The notes beneath the pieces are model-generated. The model ran no database searches. It was not told the origin of the DNA and worked only from the letters and a program-made list of their open reading frames with translations. The position numbers and the translations under genes are program-made. Below, one piece after another: positions 11,481 to 21,516 of a stretch of DNA of 64,000 nt. How positions within the stretch are numbered: the stretch's first letter is position 1; the number at the start of each line of letters is the position of its first letter. The stretch comes from CAITSH01 sp025356665. GTDB taxonomy: Bacteria > Pseudomonadota > Gammaproteobacteria > Burkholderiales > SG8-39. The DNA lies in assembly GCA_025356665.1 (NCBI GenBank), contig JANXRV010000062.1:1-64000 (forward strand), given 5' to 3'.

Positions 11481-11698
11481 CAATTCGTCCAGAAAAGTGC
11501 TTCCGATCGCATTGTATTCCTTATGACAGACGCGGGATGGTTTCTAGGCATTGCCCACGTTAGCGGCCTTGAATTGCGGCTCGCGGTGCCCATTAGCTCG
11601 ACCTTGCAATTGAAAAAAGACCACTCGAACTCACCGGATAAGCCTTTCGCCAAAAAGAGCGCCATCGTCCCGCCGCGATGATCGAGCCGCTACGAGCC

Positions 11699-14600
11699 TT
11701 AACCCGTAGACTCTTCATCGGCGAAGAACTTATAAAGTATCGGCAACAGCAGCAAGGTAAACGCTGTCGCGGACACGATGCCCCCGACAATAACCACCGC
11801 AAACGGGCGCTGCGTTTCCGATCCGATGCCGTGAGAAAGTGCCGCAGGGAGAAGTCCCAGTCCCGCCATCAGGGCCGTCATCAGAATGGGCCGCAATCGC
11901 ATCACCGCGCCATCCATGATGCTTTCCCTGAGCGGGCGGCCGTTGCGCACGAATTCCATGATCTGCTCGACCATGATGACGCCGTTTTGCACTGAAATAC
12001 CGGCAACGGCAATAAAGCCCACTGCGGCCGAGACAGACAGATGCAAGCCCGCCAACCCCAAGCCGGCGATGCCGCCTATCAATGTGAAAGGCACCATTAG
12101 CAACACCAGTAAAGCGCGCCTTACGGACCGGAAGGCCCAGAACAGCAGGCAAAAGATGATCAACATTGAGAGCGGCACCACAACCTTCAATCGCGCCATG
12201 GCGCGCTGCTGGTTCTCAAACTGCCCTCCCCATGTGATCTGGTACCCGGGCGGCAGCTTGATCTGGTCTGCGACGCGCTTTTGCGCCTCAGCAACAAAGC
12301 TGCCCTGATCGCGCCCGACCAGATTGACCTTTACCGCGACGTTGCGTCCGCCCGCCTCGCGGGCGATGCGCGTCGCACCTTGCCGAACCTCGATTTTCGC
12401 AATGTCCCCCAGTGCGATCGTGCTTGGCGCCCCGGTCTGGCCGCCGGCAGCGCCGGTTCCAGGCAAGGCCACCTGCAAATCGGACACATCGTCAACCGAG
12501 TCGCGATACCGCGCCTGCAGTCTGGCCGTCACATCAAACCGCCGGTCGCCGTCATAAAACGCATTGGCCGGATTCCCGGCAAGCGCCGTTTGTATGACGT
12601 TGTTGACGTCACTCACGTTAACCCCGTATCGCGCGGTCTTTTCGCGATCCACCGTAATGGTCAGCTCGCTCTGCCCGCCTATCTTGAAAGCCGCAACGTC
12701 CGTTGCACCGCGCACGTTGCTGAGGATGCTGACGATCTGCTCGCTTTTGCTCTCCAGAATATCCAGATCGGGACCGAAGAGCTTTACGACGATTTCCCCC
12801 TTCGCGCCCGAGAGCGCCTCCTCGACGTTGTCCTGGATTACCTGCGAAAAATTCGTCGGCACGCCCGGCAGGCGGCGGATTTTGGCGGACATGTCGGTCA
12901 CCAGCGCATCCTTGCTCTCGAAACGCCATTCCCCCCTGGGTTTGAGATCGGCAAGCACCTCCAGATTGTTCGGGCCCTTGGGGTCGGTGCCGTCATCCGG
13001 GCGACCCACCTGCGTCACCACCATGTTCACTTCGGGGTAGCTTCTGAGTATGGCCCGGACTTCTCGTTCCACTTCCTTTGTCTTGTCCAATCCGGTTGCC
13101 GGCGGCAGCGTAATCGTCAGCCAGATGTTGCCCTCGTCCAGTTTGGGGAGGAATTCGCTGCCCAGCAGGGGCGCGAAGCCAAGTGAAATGACCAGCAGCG
13201 CGACCGAGGCGGCAATGACCTTGCGGCTGTGGCGACCCGCCCATTCAAGCATGCCGCGGTAGCGATTTTGCAGCGACACCATCCAGTTCGAGTGCGTCTC
13301 CGCCATGTCCTCGCGCCGCATCGCATAGGCGAGCAGGGTGGGAACCAGCGTCAAGGTCAGCAAAATCGCCCCGAGCAGGGCAAACGCCAGCGTATAGGTC
13401 ACCGGCGTGAATATCTTGCCCTCGACCCGCTGGAAGGTGAAGATCGGCAAAAAGGCGGTGATGATGATCGCCTTGGAAAAAAGTATCGGATGGGCAAGCG
13501 TTGCGGCGGTATGCCGTAATTCATGCAATCGCCAGCCGACACCCGAATGCTTTGGATTGGGATCGGTTTGGGCAATGGCGAGGCGGACCATAAGCGCCTC
13601 GACCAGAACCACTGCGCTGTCAACGATGATGCCAAAATCCACGGCACCGAGTGAGATCAGGTTTGCCGAAACGCCGCGCGCATCCATGAGGATGAACGCA
13701 AACAGCAGCGACAGCGGTATCACCGAGGCGACGATCAGCGCCGCACGCCAGTTGCGCAGGAACAGCAGCAGGATGGCGATGACCAGGGCGGCGCCCACCG
13801 CAAGGTTCTCGATCACCGTCGCAACGGTGTGGCTCACAAGATCGCTGCGCTCGTAGGTCGGCCGTATCCTGACACCGGCCGGAAGCTTCGCGTTGACGTC
13901 ATTGACCCTCGCCCGCAACCGTTCCACCACCTTGGACGCGTTCTGCCCCTTGGTCATGACGACGATGCCTTCGATTACATCGTCCCTATCGTTGTAGGCG
14001 ACGATGCCAGAACGCGGCTTCTCGCCAACCTTGACTTCGGCGAGGTCGCTCACACGCACCGGCTTGCCACCCTGAGAGGAGACCACGGTCCGTCCGATGT
14101 CCGAAACATCGCGAAACAGGCCGATGCCGCGAATCACCAGCGCTTCATCACCGCGGCGCATGAGTCCGCCACCCACGTTGGCACTGTTATTGGCAAGCGC
14201 CGCACTGACCTGGTCCAGCGTGAGGCTGTAACGCTTTAGCGCGTAGGGGTTGACGAGCGCCTGGTACTCCTTGATGGTTCCGCCAAAGCTGACCACATCC
14301 GCTATACCGGGGACAATGCGCAACGCCGGCTTGATGGTCCAATCCTGCAAGGCGCGAATCTCGGAGAGGGGCATGCCCTCAGGAGCGTCCAGCACATAAC
14401 GGTATATCTCGCCCACTGCAGTCGAGAGCGGTCCGAGCGACGGCTGCACGCCGGCCGGCAGGATCACCGTACCCAGTTTTTCCAGAACCTGTTGCCGGGC
14501 GAAATAATCGTCCGTGCCCTCAGCAAAGGTCAGCGTGACAACGGACAGACCCGTAATGGAGACAGAGCGCACCTGTGACTGGCGCGGTACACCGCTCATC

Positions 14601-14815
14601 TCACGTTCGATGGGCAGGGTCACGGTACGCTCGACCTCTTCGGGCGCCAGCCCGGGCAACTGCGTCACAACCTGCACCTGCACATCCTGCACATCCGGGA
14701 AGGCCTCGATAGGCAGGTCGCTAAGGGCGCGCCATCCGGCCAGCGCGATCGCCGCGGTCATGACCAGCACGAAAATCCGCTGGTGAAGTGCAAAGGCAAT
14801 CAGGCGATCAAGCAT
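11699..14815 (-). CDS. czcA: Heavy-metal RND efflux pump, inner-membrane subunit (CzcA/CusA family)
   Basis: 1038 residues, the usual HME-RND size. It starts with a membrane helix (MLDRLIAFALHQRIFVLVM) and FPDVQDVQVQV. The proton-relay signature VDFGIIVDSAVVLVEA lies in the mid-protein helix, and GGVSANL-like porter and duplicated TM blocks follow. With the adaptor and outer-membrane factor upstream on the same strand it forms a complete tripartite proton-driven metal exporter. The metal (Co/Zn/Cd or Cu/Ag) cannot be fixed without checking the methionine clusters. The divergent two-component system suggests metal-responsive control. Confidence 0.93.
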   Translation of the reverse strand: MLDRLIAFALHQRIFVLVMTAAIALAGWRALSDLPIEAFPDVQDVQVQVVTQLPGLAPEEVERTVTLPIEREMSGVPRQSQVRSVSITGLSVVTLTFAEGTDDYFARQQVLEKLGTVILPAGVQPSLGPLSTAVGEIYRYVLDAPEGMPLSEIRALQDWTIKPALRIVPGIADVVSFGGTIKEYQALVNPYALKRYSLTLDQVSAALANNSANVGGGLMRRGDEALVIRGIGLFRDVSDIGRTVVSSQGGKPVRVSDLAEVKVGEKPRSGIVAYNDRDDVIEGIVVMTKGQNASKVVERLRARVNDVNAKLPAGVRIRPTYERSDLVSHTVATVIENLAVGAALVIAILLLFLRNWRAALIVASVIPLSLLFAFILMDARGVSANLISLGAVDFGIIVDSAVVLVEALMVRLAIAQTDPNPKHSGVGWRLHELRHTAATLAHPILFSKAIIITAFLPIFTFQRVEGKIFTPVTYTLAFALLGAILLTLTLVPTLLAYAMRREDMAETHSNWMVSLQNRYRGMLEWAGRHSRKVIAASVALLVISLGFAPLLGSEFLPKLDEGNIWLTITLPPATGLDKTKEVEREVRAILRSYPEVNMVVTQVGRPDDGTDPKGPNNLEVLADLKPRGEWRFESKDALVTDMSAKIRRLPGVPTNFSQVIQDNVEEALSGAKGEIVVKLFGPDLDILESKSEQIVSILSNVRGATDVAAFKIGGQSELTITVDREKTARYGVNVSDVNNVIQTALAGNPANAFYDGDRRFDVTARLQARYRDSVDDVSDLQVALPGTGAAGGQTGAPSTIALGDIAKIEVRQGATRIAREAGGRNVAVKVNLVGRDQGSFVAEAQKRVADQIKLPPGYQITWGGQFENQQRAMARLKVVVPLSMLIIFCLLFWAFRSVRRALLVLLMVPFTLIGGIAGLGLAGLHLSVSAAVGFIAVAGISVQNGVIMVEQIMEFVRNGRPLRESIMDGAVMRLRPILMTALMAGLGLLPAALSHGIGSETQRPFAVVIVGGIVSATAFTLLLLPILYKFFADEESTG

Positions 14816-14863
14816 GTCTGTTCAGTTCGGATTAGTAGCTGGCAATGAAGAGGCGCATGCGCC

Positions 14864-16015
14864 TCAGGATCCCGAGGCAAGCTCGGAGTTGAGCAGCAAC
14901 GCACCGGTGGTAACCACGCGCTCGCCCGGCTTGATGCCTTCCCCGACGTAGCTGTATTCGCGATCCTGCACCGAGAGAGTCACTTTGCGACGCTGGAACA
15001 CACCCGGCTCGATTTCGACAAAGGCGAAGGCATATACGCCCTGCGTGACCAGCGCCGAATTGGGAACGCGAACGGTCCGTTGCTTCTCGTCTGCGATCAG
15101 CGTCACCCGCGCGTACATCTCCGGCTTGAGCCGACGGTCCGGATTGCTCACCGCGCAGCGAACCTGGATGCGGCGCGTTCCGGTATCGACCACCTCGCCA
15201 ACGCGCTCTATGACGGCAAGAAAGCGCTCGCCCGGGTAGGCATCCACCTCAACCGTCACCGGCAGGCCCACTTTGACCTTGCCAAGGTTGCGCTCGGGCA
15301 GGTCGATCAGCACCCACAAGTGTCGCGGATCGGTAATAACGAACAAGGGCACCTGCATGTCGGGGCGCACCTCCATGCCTGGGTTCGCCTGCCGGTCGGC
15401 GACTATGCCGGACAGCGGTGCTCGGAGTGCGAGCTGGCCGGCCTCGGTCGGTTCTGCGCGCAAATTACGCAGGCGCAAGCGAGTGCGCACAACCTCCGCC
15501 TGTGACTGGCGTAAATCCGCATCTGCCAGTTCCAGGTCCTTGCGCGCAAGCACCTGGCCTTCAAACAGCGTTTTGGCGCGTTCGAACGATTGCTGCTTTC
15601 TCGCCTGGTCGGCTTCCGCCTTGCGCAGGTCGGCCACGGACGCCGCAAAATCAGGAGAATCCATGACCATCAGCGTATCACCCTGCTTAACCACATCGCC
15701 GGGCTGCGCCTTGAGGACGACAACGCGCCCCGCCACCGGCGAACTGACGCGTGCGGTGACGTTTTCGTTGTAGGTGATGCGCCCACTCAGCGGCTCGGCA
15801 AGCGGAACCGGCGCCTCCTCTGCCGGATTTATTTTCAGCGATGCCAGTTGCGGCGCGCCGCTCGGAAAGCGCAACTGACCGGGCGACAGCACGGTCGCCG
15901 GCTGCTCCGACTTGGTCGCGACTGGAGCGGCAGCCGGCTTGGTGAGAAAATAGGCACCCGAGCCTACCGCCGCAAATACGGCGAGGCCAAGGATCACCTT
16001 CTGGGTTTTGTTCAT
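14864..16015 (-). CDS. czcB: RND efflux periplasmic adaptor (CzcB/CusB type)
   Basis: 383 residues from ATG at 16015, which has AAGGAAG just upstream; a longer upstream reading lacks a signal anchor and is rejected. MNKTQKVILGLAVFAAVGS is a membrane anchor, followed by the barrel-sandwich hybrid halves (PVAGRVVVLKAQPGDVVKQGD and LRAPLSGIVADRQ) flanking an alpha-hairpin, then a beta-barrel domain. It bridges CzcA to CzcC in the periplasm. One base separates it from the czcC stop, so the two are translationally coupled. Confidence 0.92.
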   Translation of the reverse strand: MNKTQKVILGLAVFAAVGSGAYFLTKPAAAPVATKSEQPATVLSPGQLRFPSGAPQLASLKINPAEEAPVPLAEPLSGRITYNENVTARVSSPVAGRVVVLKAQPGDVVKQGDTLMVMDSPDFAASVADLRKAEADQARKQQSFERAKTLFEGQVLARKDLELADADLRQSQAEVVRTRLRLRNLRAEPTEAGQLALRAPLSGIVADRQANPGMEVRPDMQVPLFVITDPRHLWVLIDLPERNLGKVKVGLPVTVEVDAYPGERFLAVIERVGEVVDTGTRRIQVRCAVSNPDRRLKPEMYARVTLIADEKQRTVRVPNSALVTQGVYAFAFVEIEPGVFQRRKVTLSVQDREYSYVGEGIKPGERVVTTGALLLNSELASGS

Positions 16016-16016
16016 T

Positions 16017-17333
16017 TCAATCTTCCTTTGTTGCCATGCCAGCTTCCCACGAAGCGAGCGCCTTGCCATAATCCGCTTGCGCGGTAACCGCATCAATCTG
16101 CGTGGCGCGAAGAATGCGCCGCGCATCAAGCAGGTCCATGATCCCCAGTGCGCCATTCTTGTAGGCAAATTCGGCTGCATCGGCGGCCCGCTTCGCCTCG
16201 CCAATCAGACTGTCGTTGTAACGGCGTACGCGCTCCGAGGCCGATTGCAGGTCGGCCCACGCCCTTGAAAGCTCGCCTGTCGCCAAGGCTCGAACGCGCT
16301 CAAGTCCGTCCCGCGTCGCGTCAAGGTCCACCTCGGCGCGACGGATCTCGCCCTCGTAGGCGTGTCTTACAAAAAGCGGCACCGAAATGGCGATCCCAAA
16401 GCTGTTGCCCGTTCCCTGCTGATTGATCTCGCTTTGCGGCCAGTGCTCGAACTGCGCACCGACCGAAACATCGCGGGTGCGCAGCCGGCGCGCAAGTTCA
16501 CGTGCGCTTTCCGCGGCGGCAACACGCTCTTTTGCCGCGCGCACGTCCGGACGACGCTCGATCAGGCCGTAGTCGAATCCGCCGGGAGGCGTCGTGGCAT
16601 TCGGCCACGGATCCCCGGCGCGCAGGCCCTGCGCCGACGCCTCGGCGCCAATGAGGTAGGCAAGCGCAACCTGCGCGCGCGCCCGATCTGACTCCGCAGC
16701 ACGCGCGTCGTTCATCGCCCGCAACGCATCCACGCGCATGCGCGAAAGATCGGCTGCGGAGATATCACCCGCGCGCAGTCGGCGCTCCGCGGCGTCGAGG
16801 GAGCGGTCGAACAGCGCCGCGGTATCGCTAAGGATGGTCGCCTTTTCCTGAGCCAGCCCAAGATCGTAATAGGCGTAGCGCAGCGCCTGACGTTGCTGGC
16901 GCAGCGTATCCAGATAATCAGCATCGACGGCCGCCTCCAGTGTGCGCGCTGTTTTTACGCGCAATTCACGTTTGTCCCCGCGTTCAATCAACTGGTCGAT
17001 ACGGACCGTCGTGTCGACGGTCTTTTCGCGCAAGCCACCGGCACCAACACCGAAGCGCGGATTGATATTGGCCGTCTGCAGCGTGAGATTGGGATTGGGC
17101 GCCCTGTCGACTGTGGTCGAGTCGGCGCGGGCCGCCTCCTGGGCCCGGCGCGCGGCCTGCAGATCCCGGTTTTTCGCGAGCATCATGCGCTGCGCCTCGG
17201 CCAGTGACAGGTCAATGTTCGCGCGTCCAAGGCCCGTGGCCTGCGCATACACGCTGGCTGCAGGCGCCGCTAACAGCAGCGCAAGCGCAAAAAAAACCTG
17301 TAGGCTCCGCATCGGGCGTGTAAATCCTGTCAT
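16017..17333 (-). CDS. czcC: TolC-family outer-membrane efflux protein (CzcC type)
   Basis: 438 residues with an N-terminal signal peptide ending near VYAQA and two long OEP helical repeats (LSLAEAQRMMLAKNRDLQAA and later ERRPDVRAAKERVAAAE). It forms the trimeric outer-membrane channel of the pump. It is first in the czcCBA operon, transcribed away from the response regulator. An alternative start at Met8 would also leave an intact signal peptide. Confidence 0.92.
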   Translation of the reverse strand: MTGFTRPMRSLQVFFALALLLAAPAASVYAQATGLGRANIDLSLAEAQRMMLAKNRDLQAARRAQEAARADSTTVDRAPNPNLTLQTANINPRFGVGAGGLREKTVDTTVRIDQLIERGDKRELRVKTARTLEAAVDADYLDTLRQQRQALRYAYYDLGLAQEKATILSDTAALFDRSLDAAERRLRAGDISAADLSRMRVDALRAMNDARAAESDRARAQVALAYLIGAEASAQGLRAGDPWPNATTPPGGFDYGLIERRPDVRAAKERVAAAESARELARRLRTRDVSVGAQFEHWPQSEINQQGTGNSFGIAISVPLFVRHAYEGEIRRAEVDLDATRDGLERVRALATGELSRAWADLQSASERVRRYNDSLIGEAKRAADAAEFAYKNGALGIMDLLDARRILRATQIDAVTAQADYGKALASWEAGMATKED

Positions 17334-17443
17334 TGCAAGCTTGCCTCAACACCGTGTTTGGAAAACAATGCCGCACTCTAGACATCAAACCTGTCATTTA
17401 CCTTTCAAAACCCTGTTTTTCCACGGAAGTACGCTCTAAACAA
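17334..17443. promoter_or_regulatory. Divergent promoter region of czcCBA and its two-component system
   Basis: 110 bases between divergent start codons. An imperfect inverted repeat pairs CCGTGTTTGGAAAACA (17352-17367) with TGTTTTTCCACGG (17414-17426). Between them TGTCATTT (17392-17399) resembles a CusR/CopR half-site. These are candidate operators for the neighbouring response regulator; assignment is tentative. Confidence 0.4.
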
Positions 17444-18124
17444 ATGGGTCTGCGCATTCTTATCGTCGAAGACGACGCCGTGCTCGCCGACGGCATGAGC
17501 AGCGCGTTGCGCAAATATGGCTACGTCGTCGACTGCCTCTCCGACGGCGCGCATGCCGACCAGGCCCTCACGACGGAAGACTACGACCTCGCCATCCTCG
17601 ACATCGGCCTGCCGCGCATGGACGGCTTTGAGGTGTTGCAGCGCCTGCGTGCGCGCAAGCTGAAAATGCCCGTGCTGGTGCTGACGGCGCGCGATGAACT
17701 GGCCGACCGGGTCAAGGGGCTTAACCTCGGCGCGGATGACTACGTCATCAAGCCGTTCGAACTGGTCGAACTGGAGGCGCGCATACGCGCCCTCATCCGT
17801 CGCAGCATGGGCGAAGCCTCGCCCGCCCTCGAAATCGGCGGCCTCACCCTGGATATGGCCGCAAGGCGTGTCCTGCTCGATGAAAAAACACTAGACCTTA
17901 CGGCGCGCGAGTTCGGTGTGCTGGAAATCCTGATGAGCCGCGCCGGCCGCGTCGTCAGCAAGGAACAACTCAACGAGCGGCTCGCCGGCGGCGCCGAAGA
18001 TCTGGCGGAAAACGCCATTGAGGTCTATGTTTCGAGGCTGCGCAAAAAAATCAACGGCGCCAGGGTCACCATCCGCACCGTACGCGGTTTCGGCTACCTG
18101 CTCGAGCCCGTGCCAGGCGGCTGA
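17444..18124 (+). CDS. OmpR-family two-component response regulator
   Basis: 226 residues from ATG at 17444 (MGLRILIVEDDAVLADGM). The receiver domain has the acidic pair near residues 10-11, phospho-acceptor Asp53 (LAILDIGLPRMDG) and the conserved Lys in YVIKPFE. The winged-helix DNA-binding domain ends VTIRTVRGFGYLLE. An in-frame extension of 37 codons upstream has no receiver homology and was dropped. It precedes its sensor by two bases and diverges from the metal efflux operon, so it probably controls czcCBA, as CusR or CzcR do. Confidence 0.93.
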   Translation: MGLRILIVEDDAVLADGMSSALRKYGYVVDCLSDGAHADQALTTEDYDLAILDIGLPRMDGFEVLQRLRARKLKMPVLVLTARDELADRVKGLNLGADDYVIKPFELVELEARIRALIRRSMGEASPALEIGGLTLDMAARRVLLDEKTLDLTAREFGVLEILMSRAGRVVSKEQLNERLAGGAEDLAENAIEVYVSRLRKKINGARVTIRTVRGFGYLLEPVPGG

Positions 18125-18126
18125 CC

Positions 18127-19509
18127 ATGCCTGCGGCCCCAACCCTCAGCCTGCGCCGCCAACTGCTGTTGCGACTGCTGGTGCCGCTGGCCGCGCTGTT
18201 TTGCATAGGCGCCGCGGCTTCTTACTATATCGCCCTCGGCTTTGCCAACAACGCCTACGACCGCGCGCTGTACGACTCGGCGCGCGCGCTGGCGCAGCAG
18301 ATCAAGGTGGTCAACGACCACCCCGTGGTCGACCTGCCGCGCGCCGCACTGGAAATGTTCGAATGGGACGACCTGGACACCACTTACTACCGCATCAGTT
18401 CGGCGAGCGAAGGCTTTCTTTTCGGGCACAAGGCGATGCCCGACTCACCAAAGGCCTTCGGCGACGATGCCCGCGCCCATTACTACGATGGCAGCATGCT
18501 CGACCAGAAGGTGCGCGTTGTAGCCCTGCACCTGCCTGTGGGGCCGAACGGTTCGCCGGTGAACGTGCAGGTGGCTGAAACGCGCAACAAGCGCATTCAC
18601 CTCGCAAACGACATCCTGTTGACACTGGTGCTGCCGCAATTGTTGCTGATCGCCATGGCCGGCGCACTGGTCTGGTTTGGTGTGAGTAGCGGGCTTGGTC
18701 CATTGCTGCTGCTGGAGAAGGAGATCGCCACACGCACGCACCGCGACCTGTCGCCGCTGCCCGATCACAGCGTACCGGCCGAGGCGCTGCCCCTCACCCA
18801 TGCCATCAACAACCTGATGCAACGCCTGGGTCAGACCCTGTCGGTGCAGCACCGTTTTATCGCCGACGCCGCACACCAGCTGCGCACCCCCATAGCCGGC
18901 CTCAAGATTCAGATCGAGCGCGCGCTCTTATCCACCGACATGGACGAGATCCGCCCGGCCTTGGGCCAGTTGCAAACCTCGGCCGAGCGCATCGCACACC
19001 TGTCAAACCAGTTGCTGACCCTCGCACGCGCCGAGCCAGGGGCAAGCGACGAGACGCGTTTTACCGATATCGACCTCAATGCGATTGCGCGCGAGACCGG
19101 TATGCTCTGGGTGCCGCGCGCGATCGAGCGCAACATCGACCTTGGCTTTTCCGGCAGCGACCGGCCGGCGCACATTCGCGGCGACGTGCTTTTGCTGCAG
19201 GAACTCATCTCCAACCTCATCGACAATGCCGTGCGTTACGGCCGCGATGGCGGCAGCATCACCGTTTTGGTTACGGCACGGCCGGTGCCGCAACTCATCA
19301 TCGATGACGACGGGCCGGGAATTCCTGAACAGGAGCGGGGCAAGGTGTTCGAACGCTTCTACCGCATGCCGGGCAGCCCGGGGGGTGGATCCGGACTGGG
19401 CCTTGCCATCGTGCGCGAGATCGCACAAGCGCACGGAGCCGAATTGCAGCTTGAAAAGCCCGAAGGCGGGACCGGAACCCGCGTTCGCATCACCTTCGCG
19501 CGCGCTTAA
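18127..19509 (+). CDS. Two-component sensor histidine kinase
   Basis: 460 residues. TM1 (~14-36) and TM2 (~163-186) flank a periplasmic sensor region of the 2CSK_N type; the HisKA domain has phospho-acceptor His250 (FIADAAHQLRTPIAGLK), followed by N-box LISNLIDNAVRYG, G1 box DDDGPGIP and GSGLGLAIVREIA. It is the partner of the upstream response regulator. The ligand is unknown; location beside the metal pump suggests metal or envelope stress sensing. Confidence 0.93.
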   Translation: MPAAPTLSLRRQLLLRLLVPLAALFCIGAAASYYIALGFANNAYDRALYDSARALAQQIKVVNDHPVVDLPRAALEMFEWDDLDTTYYRISSASEGFLFGHKAMPDSPKAFGDDARAHYYDGSMLDQKVRVVALHLPVGPNGSPVNVQVAETRNKRIHLANDILLTLVLPQLLLIAMAGALVWFGVSSGLGPLLLLEKEIATRTHRDLSPLPDHSVPAEALPLTHAINNLMQRLGQTLSVQHRFIADAAHQLRTPIAGLKIQIERALLSTDMDEIRPALGQLQTSAERIAHLSNQLLTLARAEPGASDETRFTDIDLNAIARETGMLWVPRAIERNIDLGFSGSDRPAHIRGDVLLLQELISNLIDNAVRYGRDGGSITVLVTARPVPQLIIDDDGPGIPEQERGKVFERFYRMPGSPGGGSGLGLAIVREIAQAHGAELQLEKPEGGTGTRVRITFARA

Positions 19510-19521
19510 ACGGAACACACC

Positions 19522-20556
19522 ATGCTGGTATTGGGCATAGAAACCTCCTGCGACGAAACCGGTGTCGCCCTTTACGACACCGCGCGCGCGGGCGACACCC
19601 CCCTGGCAGGGCTGCTCGGGCACGCCATCCATTCGCAGGTCGCGATGCACAACGAATACGGCGGCGTCGTGCCCGAACTGGCTTCGCGCGACCACATCCG
19701 GCGCGTTCTGCCCCTGGTGCGCAAAATCGCCGCCGAAGCCGGCGTCGGCATAAACAATATCGAGGCCGTCGCCTACACCCAGGGTCCGGGCCTCTCCGGC
19801 GCCCTGCTGGTCGGCGCTGCGGTGGCGGCGGCGCTCGCCTACGGCCTGGGGGTTCGGGCCGTGCCGGTGCATCACCTTGAGGGTCATCTGCTCTCGCCGC
19901 TGCTGTCACGCGATCCGCCGTCCTTCCCCTTTGTCGCCCTGCTCGTCTCGGGCGGACACACGCAATTGATGCGTGTTGCCGCAGTCGGCGACTACACGCT
20001 GCTTGGCGAAACGCTCGATGACGCCGCCGGCGAAGCCTTCGACAAAAGCGCGAAGCTGCTCGGGCTGCCCTACCCCGGCGGACCGGCGCTTTCGCAACTC
20101 GCCCAATCGGGCAAAACCGGGCGCTTTCGCCTGCCCCGTCCGATGCAAAAAAGCCGGGATCTGGATTTCAGCTTCAGCGGACTGAAGACGGCGGTGATGC
20201 TGGCGGCAAGGGCACCCGGATTTGGCGAGGCCGACCGCCCGGACCTCGCACGCGCAGTCGAGGAGGCCATCGTCGACGTGCTGGTTTCAAAATCGCTCGC
20301 CGCGCTGGAACAAGCGGGCATGGACAGTCTTGTGGTGGCCGGCGGCGTCGGCGCAAACCGTCATCTGCGCGTCACGCTGAACGCCGCTGCGGCCCGGCTC
20401 GGCGCCCGGGTCTATTACCCGGAAATGGAGTTATGCACCGACAACGGTGCCATGATCGCGCTGGTGGGCGCGCTACGGCTTCAGGCTGGCACCGCCTCGG
20501 TAAATCCGTCGCGCGGATTTACCGTCAAGCCCCGCTGGGATCTCGCCTCGCTGTAA
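19522..20556 (+). CDS. tsaD: tRNA N6-threonylcarbamoyladenosine transferase subunit TsaD
   Basis: 344 residues, the family length. It starts MLVLGIETSCDETGVALYD, has the metal-binding HxxxH in VHHLEGHLLSPLL, and AGGVGANRHLR plus ELCTDNGAMIAL near the end. With TsaB/E it transfers threonylcarbamoyl to A37 of ANN-decoding tRNAs. It begins 12 bases after the sensor kinase stop, but the functional relation is to rpsU, with which it is divergently paired in many proteobacteria. Confidence 0.97.
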   Translation: MLVLGIETSCDETGVALYDTARAGDTPLAGLLGHAIHSQVAMHNEYGGVVPELASRDHIRRVLPLVRKIAAEAGVGINNIEAVAYTQGPGLSGALLVGAAVAAALAYGLGVRAVPVHHLEGHLLSPLLSRDPPSFPFVALLVSGGHTQLMRVAAVGDYTLLGETLDDAAGEAFDKSAKLLGLPYPGGPALSQLAQSGKTGRFRLPRPMQKSRDLDFSFSGLKTAVMLAARAPGFGEADRPDLARAVEEAIVDVLVSKSLAALEQAGMDSLVVAGGVGANRHLRVTLNAAAARLGARVYYPEMELCTDNGAMIALVGALRLQAGTASVNPSRGFTVKPRWDLASL

Positions 20557-20627
20557 ACAGCGACCGCCATCGCCCCCCATAACACTTGGGCAAAGGGGCA
20601 CGGGGGCACGGGGGCAAGACTATCGAA

Positions 20628-21248
20628 TCAACGCGGATCGCCGGCCTTTTGCTTTTGGCCGATGCGGCTTTCCTGTCCGGCCAGCAACTTGCGGAGGTTA
20701 GCCTCATGCCGCCACACCAGCAGCAAGGAGACGCCCAGCACCGCAGCCGTGTAAGGCGACAAGCCGAACCACCAGAAGGTGCACAGGGGCGCAAACACGG
20801 CGGCAATGATGGCGGCCAGAGACGAGATGCGCAAGAACACCGCGATCATGACCCATGTCGCAAGCGTGGCCAGACCCAGCCACGCATTGATCGCCAGCAG
20901 GATGCCCAGTGCCGTTGCGACCCCCTTGCCGCCCTTGAACATAAAGTAAAGCGGGAAAAGATGGCCGATGAACACGGCCAAGGCAACCGCCGCGACGGTG
21001 CCCTCAGCCAGACCGTACCCAGGTGCAAACAACAGCGCCAGCATGACCGCAAGCCAGCCCTTGCCCGCGTCACCGGCCAGCGTCAGCACTGCGGCGAGTT
21101 TGCTGCCGCTGCGCAGCACGTTGGTCGCCCCGGGGTTGCCAGACCCGTAGCTGTGCGGATCGGGCAGGCCGAAAGCCTTGCTGACAATCACGGCGAAGGA
21201 TAGCGATCCGATCAGGTAGGCGACAAGAACAAATACAGCAGTCAGCAT
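20628..21248 (-). CDS. plsY: Glycerol-3-phosphate acyltransferase PlsY
   Basis: 206 residues, multi-pass membrane protein. It has the PlsY motifs SYGSGNPGATNVLRSGSK, FKGGKGVATALG and a conserved C-terminal block around residues 165-190. It acylates G3P at sn-1 from acyl phosphate, the first step of phospholipid synthesis. It converges with tsaD and diverges from folB. Confidence 0.95.
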   Translation of the reverse strand: MLTAVFVLVAYLIGSLSFAVIVSKAFGLPDPHSYGSGNPGATNVLRSGSKLAAVLTLAGDAGKGWLAVMLALLFAPGYGLAEGTVAAVALAVFIGHLFPLYFMFKGGKGVATALGILLAINAWLGLATLATWVMIAVFLRISSLAAIIAAVFAPLCTFWWFGLSPYTAAVLGVSLLLVWRHEANLRKLLAGQESRIGQKQKAGDPR

Positions 21249-21333
21249 GTTTCTGGTACCGTTAAAAATGCCTTGGGGGAATACGTAAACACGCGCGACA
21301 AGCCTTCAATCCATGCCCGCAGCAACGACACTT

Positions 21334-21387
21334 GCCACACATGCCACACATGCCACGCACGCCACACATACCAGGCGTACCAGGCGC
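21334..21387. repeat. 9-nt minisatellite in the plsY-folB divergent spacer
   Basis: Six successive 9-nt units: GCCACACAT twice, GCCACGCAC, GCCACACAT, then ACCAGGCGT and ACCAGGCGC. It lies between the start codons of two divergent genes, so length changes could alter promoter spacing. Confidence 0.8.
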
Positions 21388-21516
21388 ACATTGGCGATTG
21401 CCCGGGCGCTTACAGCCATATAGTCCGCACATAAAATCCGGCGTCGGCACTTGCAGTCAAAGCTACAATGCAAGCGCCGCATTTTAACTTGTTAGAGCCC
21501 CGGGCCGCTTCCCCAT

